This document shows, one piece after another, positions 49,101 to 51,484 of a stretch of 64,000 nt of DNA. The first letter of the stretch is position 1, and each line of letters opens with the position of its first letter. This DNA comes from Branchiostoma floridae (lineage: Eukaryota; Chordata; Leptocardii; Amphioxiformes; Branchiostomatidae). The notes below the pieces were generated by a model. That model saw only the letters and a list, made by a program, of their open reading frames with translations, was not told the origin of the DNA and ran no database searches. The translations under genes were made by a program, and so were the position numbers. The stretch spans positions 17,236,156 through 17,300,155 of the forward strand of contig NC_049994.1 in NCBI RefSeq assembly GCF_000003815.2. The letters are read 5' to 3'.

Positions 49101-51484
49101 GGGGATCGAACTTTCGACCTACCAACTGCAAGTTGAACACTCTACCCACTTGCCCATTGCACTGGTATGTCACCTTTGGTTTGGTTTGGTTATACAGATC
49201 TCCATTAGTGACTGATCCTTCAGGATATGGTCAGTATTAGGACGTATATGGCCTCCTTTATGTTCTGGATGGAAGTACAGAAGTTTGTTAGAGCTGTAGA
49301 AGTTCCTACGTTGGACAGTTAATTAACTGTTATTGTTTTATCATTCGCAGGTTGGCACGAGGAGGTACATGGCGCCCGAGGTCCTGGAGGGAGCGATCAA
49401 TTTCAACAGGGACGCTTTTCTCAGGATCGACATGTACGCCTTCGGGCTGGTGCTCTGGGAGATCGTGTCCCGGTGCTCCGCAGTCGACGGTACGTTCTCG
49501 TCCTTCGTTATTTTAACAAGGAAGGGGATGACAAAACGAGAGCTCATTTTTGCTCTACTATATGTTCTGCAACAATACAGCCCCAGGTAGTCTAGTCCAT
49601 TAGCAGTGGTGCATGTTCAAATGCTGTGTTCTAAGCAGAGAAAGCAGCAAAAAAAAAACTTTTTTTTTTAAGTCTCTCTTGTGTGTCTTGGCCATCTTAG
49701 TGCAGCAAATCCATGTGGTATGCGATACAGGTGTAAGCATCTTTTAACGCTTTTTACAAAACAACCAAAAACATTGGAACACAGCATAGGGTCTCAAATC
49801 ACAGTGGGTTACAGCAAAGGGCCCTATGATGAAAAGGCCTGGTGAGAACACGGAGTTAAGATCCTCTTCTGTTTCCATTGTCTTCAGGCCCTGTGGACGA
49901 GTACCATTTGCTATCTCGTTACAAAATCATATTACCTGGAAGTCTAAACTTCATCCATGTCCCCCTTCCCTTGTCTCCAGGCCCTGTGGATGAGTACCAG
50001 CTGCCCTTTGAAGAGGAGATTGGCCAGCACCCCACCCTGGAGGACATGCAGGAGGTGGTGGTGCACAAGAAGATGCGCCCCCAGTTCAGGGAGACCTGGC
50101 TTAAGCATCAGGTTCGTTATTGTTACCTTCCCCATGTTAGTGTGTGTGTAAGTGTGCATTAGAGAGTGTGTGTGAGTGTGTGTGTGCACGTGTGTGTGTC
50201 TGTCTTTGAACAGCATAACTCGAGAAGCCTTGGACAGATCCTAATCAGGTTTCTTGTTATCATTACCTTCACTAAGAAGATTATGTTTAAATTATGTGTA
50301 TGTGTGTAACGCTGTGTGTGTCTATGAACGGTATAACTCGAGAAGCTTTGGATGGATCTAAATGTGGTTTGTTGTTTTTACCTTCGCCAAGAAGGTTATA
50401 CGTCGATGTAGGTTAGACATCCAGGTAATAAGATACGCCAAAAATAGTTACTCAAGCAACTGGATATGGTTTTGAAACGGTCAGACGTTTCGGAAAGAAT
50501 CCACTTTCCTTCGTCAGTGACACTGAAGTGATCTGCAAGAAACAGGTCTTTTATACTCTAACTATGAATAAAGACAATTTCAGATGTCCAATAGGAAAGG
50601 TTGTAAGACAATTCAGACTGAAGACAATTTGGATTCCAAAGAAAACAAAGCTAAGCCAAAGTCAAGCTGAAGACAATTTGGATTTCAAAGGATATCAAGG
50701 CTAAGACACAGTTAATGCAAATGAGTCAATTAGCTCCTGTTGTTTTAGTTACAGGAGCTAAAAGTTTTGTTGGCGGGCGGGGGGGGGGGGGTGGAGTGCT
50801 ATGTCCCAAGTGCCGGAAAGTTCCATACGTAGCCCCCCTTTTCTGTTGAGGGTGGGATTGTATATTCTCTCATATATGGCCTCTCTGAATCCAAATTGTC
50901 TTCAGTCTGAATTGTCTTACAACCTTTCCTATTGGACATCTGAAATTGTCTTTATTCATAGTTAGAGTATAAAAGACCTGTTTCTTGCAGATCACTTCAG
51001 TGTCACTGACGAAGGAAAGTGGATTCTTTCCGAAACGTCTGACCGTTTCAAAACCATATCCAGTTGCTTGAGTAACTATTTTTGGCGCAAGAAGGTTATG
51101 TTTTCGGTTTATGTGTGAATGTTTCTGTGTGTATGTGTCTATCTGTAAACAGCAAGAAGCATTGGATGTATCCTGATGATATTTGATACAAGTATGTAAC
51201 AATTTGTTTCTTTCAGGGGTTGGAGATCTTGTGTGAGACCATCCAAGGGTACAACTGTGTAACCATGACGATTGTTTATATTGTTTGTTTGTTTATTCCA
51301 GGGGTTGGAGATCCTGTGTGAGACGATCGAGGAGTGCTGGGATCACGATGCGGAGGCGCGGTTGTCTGCCGGGTGTGTTGAGGAGAGGTTAGGTCAGCTG
51401 AGCAGAACTGTCAACATTACTACCTCAAACACTGTCGACATCACCACCAACCAGCAGACCCCTCCCAAGGAGTCCAGTCTATGA
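17187..51484 (+). CDS. ACVR2: Activin receptor type-2 (complete, 11 exons)
   Basis: This is a single-pass Ser/Thr kinase receptor of the TGF-beta superfamily; type II receptors bind activin/BMP-class ligands and phosphorylate type I receptors. Join: 17187-17238, 34828-35021, 37240-37399, 39438-39580, 43997-44152, 45173-45340, 47914-48035, 48455-48569, 49351-49489, 49981-50111, 51302-51484. All introns are GT-AG and all phases agree. The total is 1563 nt, 520 residues (vertebrate ACVR2A/B are about 512-513). Signal peptide about 1-24; activin-receptor domain about 30-130 ending in CCCEGNLCN; membrane helix about 153-174; kinase from about 205 with [13 protein letters not shown] (Lys230), HRDFKSKN, ADFGLA, APE and [12 protein letters not shown]-terminus PPKESSL. 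One type II gene cannot be split into 2A or 2B from this alone. Eight splice junctions carry tandem or two-copy duplications (see repeats). Confidence 0.96.
17239..19722 (+). other. Intron 1, proximal part
   Basis: 2.5 kb of largely single-copy intron. I recognise no repeat ends, exons or RNA genes. It could hold enhancers, which cannot be read from sequence alone. Confidence 0.5.
19723..19930. mobile_element. MITE, (TAC)TGTAAATGCAGAAACTT family, diverged copy
   Basis: It opens TGTAAATGCAGAAACTTAA and closes AAACTTAAATACATGTA. It carries the TTCGCGGTGGCTGC / CGCTACCGCGAA inverted inner segments shared with the copies at 23325, 28925, 32607 and 40826. It is non-coding. Confidence 0.65.
19978..20337. 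mobile_element. Harbinger-like MITE, copy 1
   Basis: The TIR GGCCACACCAATTTAATTTC continues TTGGTTCACGGATT, with the inverse at the other end. The element is 360 bp and flanked by TGA on both sides. The five copies in this window have 3-bp duplications (TGA, TAA, TTA, TTA, TAA). A 3-bp TWA-type target and GGCC termini are typical of the PIF/Harbinger superfamily, which is the basis of the call. No transposase frame. Confidence 0.8.
20984..21358. mobile_element. Harbinger-like MITE, copy 2 (inverted relative to copy 1)
   Basis: Same TIR and interior as copy 1 but in the opposite orientation, flanked by TAA on both sides. It lies only 650 bp from copy 1, so the two copies together form a large inverted repeat in intron 1. 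Confidence 0.85.
21359..23324 (+). other. Intron 1, unassigned stretch
   Basis: Two kilobases without recognised repeats or exons. Confidence 0.45.
23325..23530. mobile_element. MITE, TACTGTAAATGCA family
   Basis: The ends are TACTGTAAATGCATTTAAG and the inverse TTTCTGCATTTACAGTA. The interior has TTCGCGGTAG and GGTGGTTTTAAG motifs. It is about 206 bp and non-coding, and is repeated in introns 1 and 4. Confidence 0.8.
23531..24136 (+). other. Intron 1, unassigned stretch
   Basis: Nothing recognised. The last 50 bp (from 24086, GCAAAATGATACATCACGTC) recur inside the following minisatellite at about 24470. Confidence 0.4.
24137..24905 (+). repeat. Minisatellite, about 50-60 bp units, roughly 13 copies
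   Basis: The degenerate unit is TGTATGGTGTAGTCTCCTAG plus CAGGCTTCCCTGCAGCC. A higher-order duplication is visible: a GCAAAATGATACATCA to TTTCCTAC segment occurs at 24086 and again at 24470. It is intronic and does not involve exon sequence. Confidence 0.85.
24906..25335 (+). other. Intron 1, unassigned stretch
   Basis: Nothing recognised. Confidence 0.4.
25336..25835. mobile_element. Harbinger-like TIR element, second family
   Basis: The TIR GGCCACAGCAAGTAAATTTT continues to ATGGATGACATC, with the inverse at the right end, flanked by TTA on both sides. It is 500 bp. It shares GGCCACA termini and the TWA target with the 360-bp MITE family, but the interior is unrelated. It is non-coding. 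Confidence 0.8.
25836..26533 (+). other. Intron 1 stretch with a dispersed-repeat fragment
   Basis: About 26420-26490 (ACTCAAACAACTGGATATGA followed by GAAGCGGTCAGA and TTTCGTCAGTGACACTGG) is related to the arms of the foldback element at 50436-51087. The rest is unassigned. Confidence 0.5.
26534..26829. mobile_element. Diverged hAT-like TIR element
   Basis: Its ends (GTTCTAGCCAGTGCAGTG and GCTGGCTAGAAC) and TTTTTTTCCGTTCC interior match the better-preserved element at 32617-32980. It has decayed and is non-coding. Confidence 0.6.
26841..27199. mobile_element. Harbinger-like MITE, copy 3
   Basis: GGCCACATCAATTTAATTTC and the inverse at the other end, flanked by TTA on both sides. It is 359 bp, in the same family and orientation as copy 1. 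Confidence 0.85.
27200..28266 (+). other. Intron 1 stretch with a fragment of a CAGGG-ended repeat
   Basis: About 27787-27955 contains CACAGCTCCAATTTTACCTG and ends GGTATTTCGAGCCC, matching the element at 31401-31702. The rest is unassigned. Confidence 0.5.
28267..28511 (+). repeat. 53-bp minisatellite, about 4.6 copies
   Basis: The unit contains CACAAACTCTGCTGTCCGGG, GCTGTAACTGGCCCCTCC and ACATAGTCTGTGTAA. Copies are almost identical, indicating recent or ongoing expansion. The open frames across it are by-products of a repeat without stop codons. Confidence 0.9.
28512..28924 (+). other. Intron 1, unassigned stretch
   Basis: Nothing recognised. Confidence 0.4.
28925..29145. mobile_element. 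MITE, TACTGTAAATG family
   Basis: The ends are TACTGTAAATGTACTG and TTTCTGCATTTACAGTA, with inner GAATATTCGCGGTGG and CCACCGCAAAAACCGCGAAT inverted segments. It is non-coding. Confidence 0.75.
29230..30230 (+). repeat. Minisatellite, about 120-155 bp units, 7 copies
   Basis: Each unit carries TTTTAATAAGCAAGCTATA, AACGATAACTCGATAACACA and CACATGCTACTGAACTAG. The GATAACACA anchor occurs near 29356, 29476, 29614, 29754, 29909, 30035 and 30175. It is intronic with no exon sequence. Confidence 0.88.
30607..30734. mobile_element. MITE (CTCCAAGCAGA family)
   Basis: GTCTCCAAGCAGAAGATGG on the left, GATCTGCTTGGAG on the right, with GGCCTAGGAGTGTGTTTGGC inside, as in the elements at 13861 and 14341. 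It is non-coding. Confidence 0.7.
30839..30994. mobile_element. Short TIR element (TAGCCTGTATACCAGACCCC)
   Basis: The left end TAGCCTGTATACCAGACCCC is mirrored by GGGGTCTGGTATCCAGGCTA on the right. AAAACTG is repeated in both flanks, consistent with a 7-9 bp target duplication. The centre has a short GGTA microsatellite. Confidence 0.75.
31401..31702. mobile_element. CAGGG-ended TIR element (CAGGGCTCGAAA)
   Basis: It begins CAGGGCTCGAAAGAC and ends GGTATTTCGAGCCCTG. The interior includes CACAGCTCCAATTTTGCCTG. Diverged relatives are at 27787-27955 and about 32045-32380. CAGGG termini suggest hAT, though no clean 8-bp duplication is seen here. Confidence 0.65.
32045..32380. repeat. Diverged tandem fragments of the CAGCTCCAATTTTACCTG repeat
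   Basis: Three imperfect units of the phrase 'dot-CAGCTCCAATTTTACCTG, then CCAGTACATGGACCAGT, then AGGTTAGGTGCAGGTAGACA' are found here, continuing the family at 31401. It is non-coding. Confidence 0.6.
32607..33192. mobile_element. MITE, TACTGTAAATGC family, split by a hAT-like insertion
   Basis: The left 10 bp (TACTGTAAAT) lie at 32607-32616 and the rest resumes at 32981 (CTGTAAATGCATTTAAG), ending at about 33192 with ATATACAGTA. Removing 32617-32980 and one copy of CTGTAAAT restores the usual end of the family. Confidence 0.8.
32617..32980. mobile_element. hAT-like TIR element with perfect 8-bp target duplication
   Basis: The TIR is CAGGGCTCTAGCCAGC with the exact inverse GCTGGCTAGAGCCCTG. 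It is flanked by CTGTAAAT on both sides (32609-32616 and 32981-32988). The 8-bp duplication and CAGGG ends are diagnostic of the hAT superfamily. At 364 bp it has no transposase. Confidence 0.88.
33193..33679 (+). other. Intron 1, unassigned stretch
   Basis: Nothing recognised. A 115-codon open frame crosses into the following MITE and is not a gene. Confidence 0.4.
33680..34026. mobile_element. Harbinger-like MITE, copy 4
   Basis: GGCCACACCAATTTAATC-type TIR with the inverse end, TTA on both sides, 347 bp. Same orientation as copy 2. Confidence 0.85.
34027..34827 (+). other. Intron 1, distal part
   Basis: It contains a short TATATA run near 34498 and a dispersed-repeat phrase (TTACCTCCATGAAAAATGAA near 34410). 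The splice acceptor of exon 2 follows TTTCCCCAG. Nothing else was identified. Confidence 0.45.
34828..35021 (+). CDS. ACVR2: ACVR2 exon 2: ligand-binding domain, first half
   Basis: The acceptor CCCCAG precedes GGCTTAGCC. The exon encodes the end of the signal peptide and the Cys-rich N-terminal half of the activin-receptor fold (cysteines in [22 protein letters not shown]). N-glycosylation sequons NST and NES are present. It ends in phase 0 at LVKK before GTACGA. The final 66 nt plus the donor are the first unit of a tandem array. Confidence 0.93.
34956..36155 (+). repeat. Exon-2 donor array: 117-bp units spanning the exon end and splice donor
   Basis: The unit is the last 66 nt of exon 2 plus about 51 nt of intron 2. 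Exon-end/donor positions (last exonic base) are 35021 (real), 35138, 35255, 35373, 35490, 35607, 35724 and 35842: eight near-identical copies at 117-118 bp. Three decayed copies follow near 36016, 36081 and 36153. The donor hexamer varies by copy: GTACGA in copies 1 and 6, GTGAGA in 2-5 and 7, GTAAGA in 8. Reading past the first donor meets TAG within nine codons, so only copy 1 is productive. Confidence 0.95.
36283..37239 (+). repeat. Exon-3 acceptor array: 59-bp units, 12 decoy copies
   Basis: The unit carries the intron end (AACTTGTGTTGTTACAG) and the first 40 or so nt of exon 3. Copies start at 36283, 36342, 36401, 36460, 36519, 36578, 36637, 36751, 36810, 36869, 37122 and 37181, with the genuine exon at 37240. 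The 59-bp spacing is not a multiple of three, so skipping to a decoy shifts the frame. The copy at 36637 is divergent and extends further (reading CYDSQECY then stop). An unrelated insertion of 189 bp splits the array. Confidence 0.95.
36926..37114. mobile_element. 189-bp insertion with 5-bp target duplication
   Basis: It interrupts the exon-3 array; GTTAC is present on both sides (36921-36925 and 37115-37119). It begins TGTTAACTGG and ends AAATAAACTAA. A 5-bp duplication and TG start would suit a solo LTR, but the end is not CA, so the class is open. Confidence 0.5.
37240..37399 (+). CDS. ACVR2: ACVR2 exon 3: ligand-binding domain, second half
   Basis: It begins [18 protein letters not shown] and contains the CCCEGNLCN signature that closes the three-finger fold, followed by a Pro-rich stalk. 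It is phase 0 in and phase 1 out, with the donor GTATGT. The first 40-odd nt and the acceptor are repeated 12 times upstream, and the copy used here is the last. A MITE sits 8 bp into the following intron. Confidence 0.94.
37407..37781. mobile_element. CAGGG-ended TIR element beside the exon-3 donor
   Basis: The TIR is CAGGGTTCGAAATAC with the inverse GTATTTCGATCCCTG. It is flanked by TATGTT on both sides, inserted 8 bp into intron 3 so that the target duplication copies part of the splice donor. The interior repeats TTGCATGTAAA and its complement. It is non-coding. Confidence 0.8.
37782..38391 (+). other. Intron 3, unassigned stretch
   Basis: Nothing recognised. A segment near 37853-38060 (TTTCCTGTTTCAATCCTGAA to GGAAGAAGGCTGAATAAAAA) recurs at about 42100-42340 in intron 4, so it is a dispersed repeat. 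Confidence 0.5.
38392..39195 (+). repeat. Minisatellite with purine-rich GAAA tracts, three main copies
   Basis: A unit containing GTGGGGTGTTGTTGACTGTG, CCAGGGCACGTAAGGCCACG and GCAGTGGGATTGTAGGTTT starts at about 38392, 38557 and 38853. Each is followed by expanding GAAA/GGAA microsatellite of variable length. Long open frames on the minus strand here come from the purine strand bias. Confidence 0.85.
39438..39580 (+). CDS. ACVR2: ACVR2 exon 4: stalk and transmembrane helix
   Basis: The acceptor is TTTTTCCAG. The exon encodes the remaining juxtamembrane stalk, a helix of about 22 residues ([20 protein letters not shown]) and the stop-transfer YKRHK, ending EHIQ before GTAAGC in phase 0. A diverged copy of its last 33 nt with its own splice sites lies at 41864-41896. 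Confidence 0.93.
39774..40395. mobile_element. TIR element (AAGGTGCACTCTCACTGCAC) hosting a nested MITE
   Basis: The left end AAGGTGCACTCTCACTGCAC continues TTGCGTCAAGCTTGC, and the inverse ends at about 40395. The Harbinger-like MITE at 39892-40259 lies inside. A 40-bp direct repeat (TAGAAACTGTCTCAAGGG then TTTTCCTGG) flanks the whole, at 39709 and 40393. Confidence 0.75.
39892..40259. mobile_element. Harbinger-like MITE, copy 5 (nested)
   Basis: The TIRs are as in copies 1-4, with TAA on both sides, 368 bp. The centre differs (GAAAATTACAAAAGTAGTG replaces part of the usual sequence). Confidence 0.85.
40396..40825 (+). other. Intron 4, unassigned stretch
   Basis: Nothing recognised. Confidence 0.4.
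40826..41080. mobile_element. MITE, TACTGTAAATGCA family with internal duplication
   Basis: The ends are TACTGTAAATGCATTTAAG and GTTACTGCATTTACAGTA. The segment TTTCGCGGTAGCAGGAAAAT is present twice in tandem, making this copy longer than its relatives. Confidence 0.8.
41239..41626. mobile_element. CAGGG-ended TIR element (CAGGGTTCTCCCCAGA)
   Basis: CAGGGTTCTCCCCAGA is mirrored by TCTGGGGAGAACCCTG. Both ends carry AGTATAGTGGAGG. It is 388 bp and non-coding. The termini suggest hAT; no clear target duplication is seen. Confidence 0.75.
41864..41896 (+). CDS. Possible 33-nt micro-exon copied from exon 4
   Basis: TTGTTCTCACAG precedes 33 nt reading [11 protein letters not shown], followed by GTAGGG. 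The last 11 codons of exon 4 read [11 protein letters not shown]. Both flanks are in phase 0, so inclusion between exons 4 and 5 would add 11 juxtamembrane residues without shifting the frame. Synonymous and conservative differences suggest an old copy. It could be a genuine alternative exon or a relic of exon-end duplication. Confidence 0.4.
42014..42577. mobile_element. Diverged GGCCACA-ended element
   Basis: The left GGCCACAATCAATTTATTTC and right CCAATTAAATTGAGGTGGCC ends resemble the Harbinger-like TIR, but the interior is different and no exact target duplication remains. Part of the interior recurs at 37853-38060. Confidence 0.5.
42578..43039 (+). other. Intron 4, unassigned stretch
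   Basis: Nothing recognised. Confidence 0.4.
43040..43230 (+). repeat. GT-rich microsatellite
   Basis: Mostly (TG)n with interruptions, including an uninterrupted run near 43138-43168. It directly precedes the exon-5 acceptor array, whose unit also contains TG-rich sequence. Confidence 0.9.
43231..43996 (+). repeat. Exon-5 acceptor array: 134-bp units, six complete splice acceptors
   Basis: Each unit ends with the polypyrimidine tract and AG (CTCTGCCCTCCTCTCCCCAG). The AGs lie at 43320, 43460, 43594, 43728, 43862 and 43996 (the real one); spacing is 140 bp then exactly 134 bp four times. Unlike the other arrays, the decoys are followed by intronic TTTGTGTACATGCGTGTAT instead of exon sequence. 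Five equally strong decoy acceptors precede the exon. Confidence 0.95.
43997..44152 (+). CDS. ACVR2: ACVR2 exon 5: kinase N-lobe, P-loop and catalytic Lys
   Basis: It begins [16 protein letters not shown], the conserved juxtamembrane stretch of type II activin receptors, followed by the nucleotide-binding loop [12 protein letters not shown] and VAVKIF with the ATP-anchoring lysine (residue 230). It is phase 0 at both ends, with donor GTACGT. The acceptor is the last of six tandem copies and the donor end is duplicated once downstream. Confidence 0.96.
44157..44230 (+). repeat. GTGTGTGCAAGTGTGA microsatellite
   Basis: A short GT-rich tract between the real exon-5 donor and its downstream copy. 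Confidence 0.7.
44231..44318 (+). repeat. Duplicated exon-5 end with splice donor
   Basis: A copy of the last 70 or so nt of exon 5 (CGTCTGGAAAGCACAACTGC through TTTCCACTACAG) ends at 44306 with the same GTACGT donor, 154 bp downstream of the genuine one (44152). It carries a few substitutions. Confidence 0.9.
44319..44880 (+). other. Intron 5, unassigned stretch
   Basis: It includes a poly(A) run at about 44677-44700. Nothing else was recognised. Confidence 0.45.
44881..45172 (+). repeat. Exon-6 acceptor array: five acceptors with partial exon copies
   Basis: The unit is TCATGTATTGTTGAACCTTG, a C-tract, CAG and then GACAAGGCCTCCTGGCTGAA. Decoy exon starts are 44912 (degraded exon part), 44961, 45036 and 45098; the real start is 45173. 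The 45098 copy is exactly 75 nt upstream and open throughout, so its use would add 25 residues in frame. The other copies shift the frame. Confidence 0.93.
45173..45340 (+). CDS. ACVR2: ACVR2 exon 6: kinase N-lobe, alpha-C and hinge
   Basis: It encodes [20 protein letters not shown] through [19 protein letters not shown]. It contains the alpha-C glutamate region, the beta4/beta5 strands and the hinge. It is phase 0 at both ends, with donor GTCAGT. Both ends are tandemly copied: the acceptor side upstream (five acceptors) and the donor side downstream (12 units). Confidence 0.95.
45314..45890 (+). repeat. Exon-6 donor array: 38-39 bp units, 12 copies
   Basis: The unit is TCGCTCACCGACTATCTCAA plus GGTCAGTTTAACCGCTTT. 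Last exonic bases fall at 45340 (real, written CTACCTGAAG), 45378, 45417, 45456, 45519, 45557, 45596, 45634, 45672, 45710, 45748 (donor mutated to AAAGTCAG) and 45877. The unit ending at 45519 includes a longer exon piece (CTCATCACCGCCTTCCACGA). Reading through meets a stop at 45386-45388. All decoys encode the same DYLK end as TATCTCAAG. Confidence 0.95.
45891..47913 (+). other. Intron 6, unassigned stretch
   Basis: 2 kb without supported repeats. A 157-codon minus-strand frame (46782-47255) shows no family motif and is not called. One isolated GGCCACACTAGTGTAATTTG at about 46403 may be a remnant of a Harbinger-like end. Confidence 0.45.
47914..48035 (+). CDS. ACVR2: ACVR2 exon 7: kinase C-lobe, alpha-E helix
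   Basis: The acceptor is CCCTGCAG. It encodes the [13 protein letters not shown] helix leading into AIAHR, and is split within the catalytic-loop arginine codon (phase 2). Neither junction shows exon-end duplications. Confidence 0.95.
48036..48454 (+). other. Intron 7
   Basis: AT-rich; nothing recognised. Confidence 0.5.
48455..48569 (+). CDS. ACVR2: ACVR2 exon 8: catalytic loop and DFG
   Basis: It completes HRDFKSKN (catalytic Asp 333) and carries ADFGLA with the metal-binding Asp 351, ending at DTHGQ in phase 0 with donor GTGGGT. Junctions are single-copy. Confidence 0.96.
48570..49092 (+). other. Intron 8, proximal part
   Basis: The segment from about 49005 (GGTAGTGGTGTTTGTTCAAT to AGCAGAGAAAGCGG) is the body of the SINE described next. 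It recurs without its tRNA head at about 49600-49655 in intron 9. Confidence 0.5.
49093..49160 (-). mobile_element. tRNA-derived SINE head
   Basis: On the minus strand, GCAAGTGGGTAGAGTG (A-box region) is followed about 30 nt later by AAAGTTCGATCCCCGG (B box plus T-arm). The spacing and motifs fit a tRNA-derived SINE. It lacks a closing acceptor stem and CCA context, so it is not a functional tRNA. Confidence 0.65.
49351..49489 (+). CDS. ACVR2: ACVR2 exon 9: activation segment and alpha-F
   Basis: [18 protein letters not shown] supplies the P+1 loop and APE motif, and [16 protein letters not shown] the alpha-F helix with its buried Asp. It is phase 1 out, with donor GTACGT. Junctions are single-copy. 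Confidence 0.96.
49888..49980 (+). repeat. Duplicated exon-10 acceptor giving an in-frame 93-nt extension
   Basis: TTGTCTTCAG followed by GCCCTGTGGACGAGTACCA copies the acceptor and start of exon 10 (GCCCTGTGGATGAGTACCAG). The 93 nt to the genuine exon contain no stop in frame, so use of this AG would insert 31 residues beginning [12 protein letters not shown] into the C-lobe. Confidence 0.85.
49981..50111 (+). CDS. ACVR2: ACVR2 exon 10: kinase C-lobe
   Basis: The acceptor is TCTCCAG. It encodes [17 protein letters not shown] and the [18 protein letters not shown] segment (phase 0 out). The acceptor and first 21 nt are duplicated 93 nt upstream, leaving the extended exon open in frame. Confidence 0.95.
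50112..50435 (+). repeat. Dispersed repeat with GT tracts, intron 10
   Basis: Two imperfect copies of a phrase, ATTACCTTCACTAAGAAGATTA then GTGTGTGT then AGCATAACTCGAGAAGC, lie here, and a third at about 51088-51185 after the foldback element. It is non-coding. Confidence 0.6.
50436..51087. mobile_element. Foldback element with two 201-bp inverted arms
   Basis: The left arm 50436-50636 (CGCCAAAAATAGTTACTCAA to GACAATTTGGATTC) and right arm 50887-51087 are inverted copies that look identical by eye. The 250-bp spacer includes a G-run and partial repeats of GAAGACAATTTGGATT. The arms carry TTTCGTCAGTGACACTG-like text shared with fragments at 3429 and 26420. In the pre-mRNA it would form a long duplex. 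It is non-coding. Confidence 0.9.
51217..51301 (+). repeat. Duplicated exon-11 acceptor (out of frame)
   Basis: TTTCTTTCAG and GGGTTGGAGATCTTGTGTGA copy the acceptor and start of exon 11 (GGGTTGGAGATCCTGTGTGA), 85 nt upstream. Because 85 is not a multiple of three, use of this AG would shift the frame. Confidence 0.88.
51302..51484 (+). CDS. ACVR2: ACVR2 exon 11: kinase end and C-terminal tail
   Basis: It encodes [19 protein letters not shown] (the alpha-H/I region, highly characteristic of type II activin receptors) and a Thr/Asn-rich tail ending PPKESSL and TGA. The terminal ESSL is the PDZ-binding motif also present in vertebrate ACVR2A. The acceptor and first 24 nt are duplicated 85 nt upstream (out of frame). 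Confidence 0.96.
   Translation, partial: GLEILCETIEECWDHDAEARLSAGCVEERLGQLSRTVNITTSNTVDITTNQQTPPKESSL

Noticed and set aside
49093..49160. Possible functional tRNA gene
   Set aside because: A- and B-box-like motifs exist but the acceptor stem does not close, and the sequence continues into a repeated SINE body.
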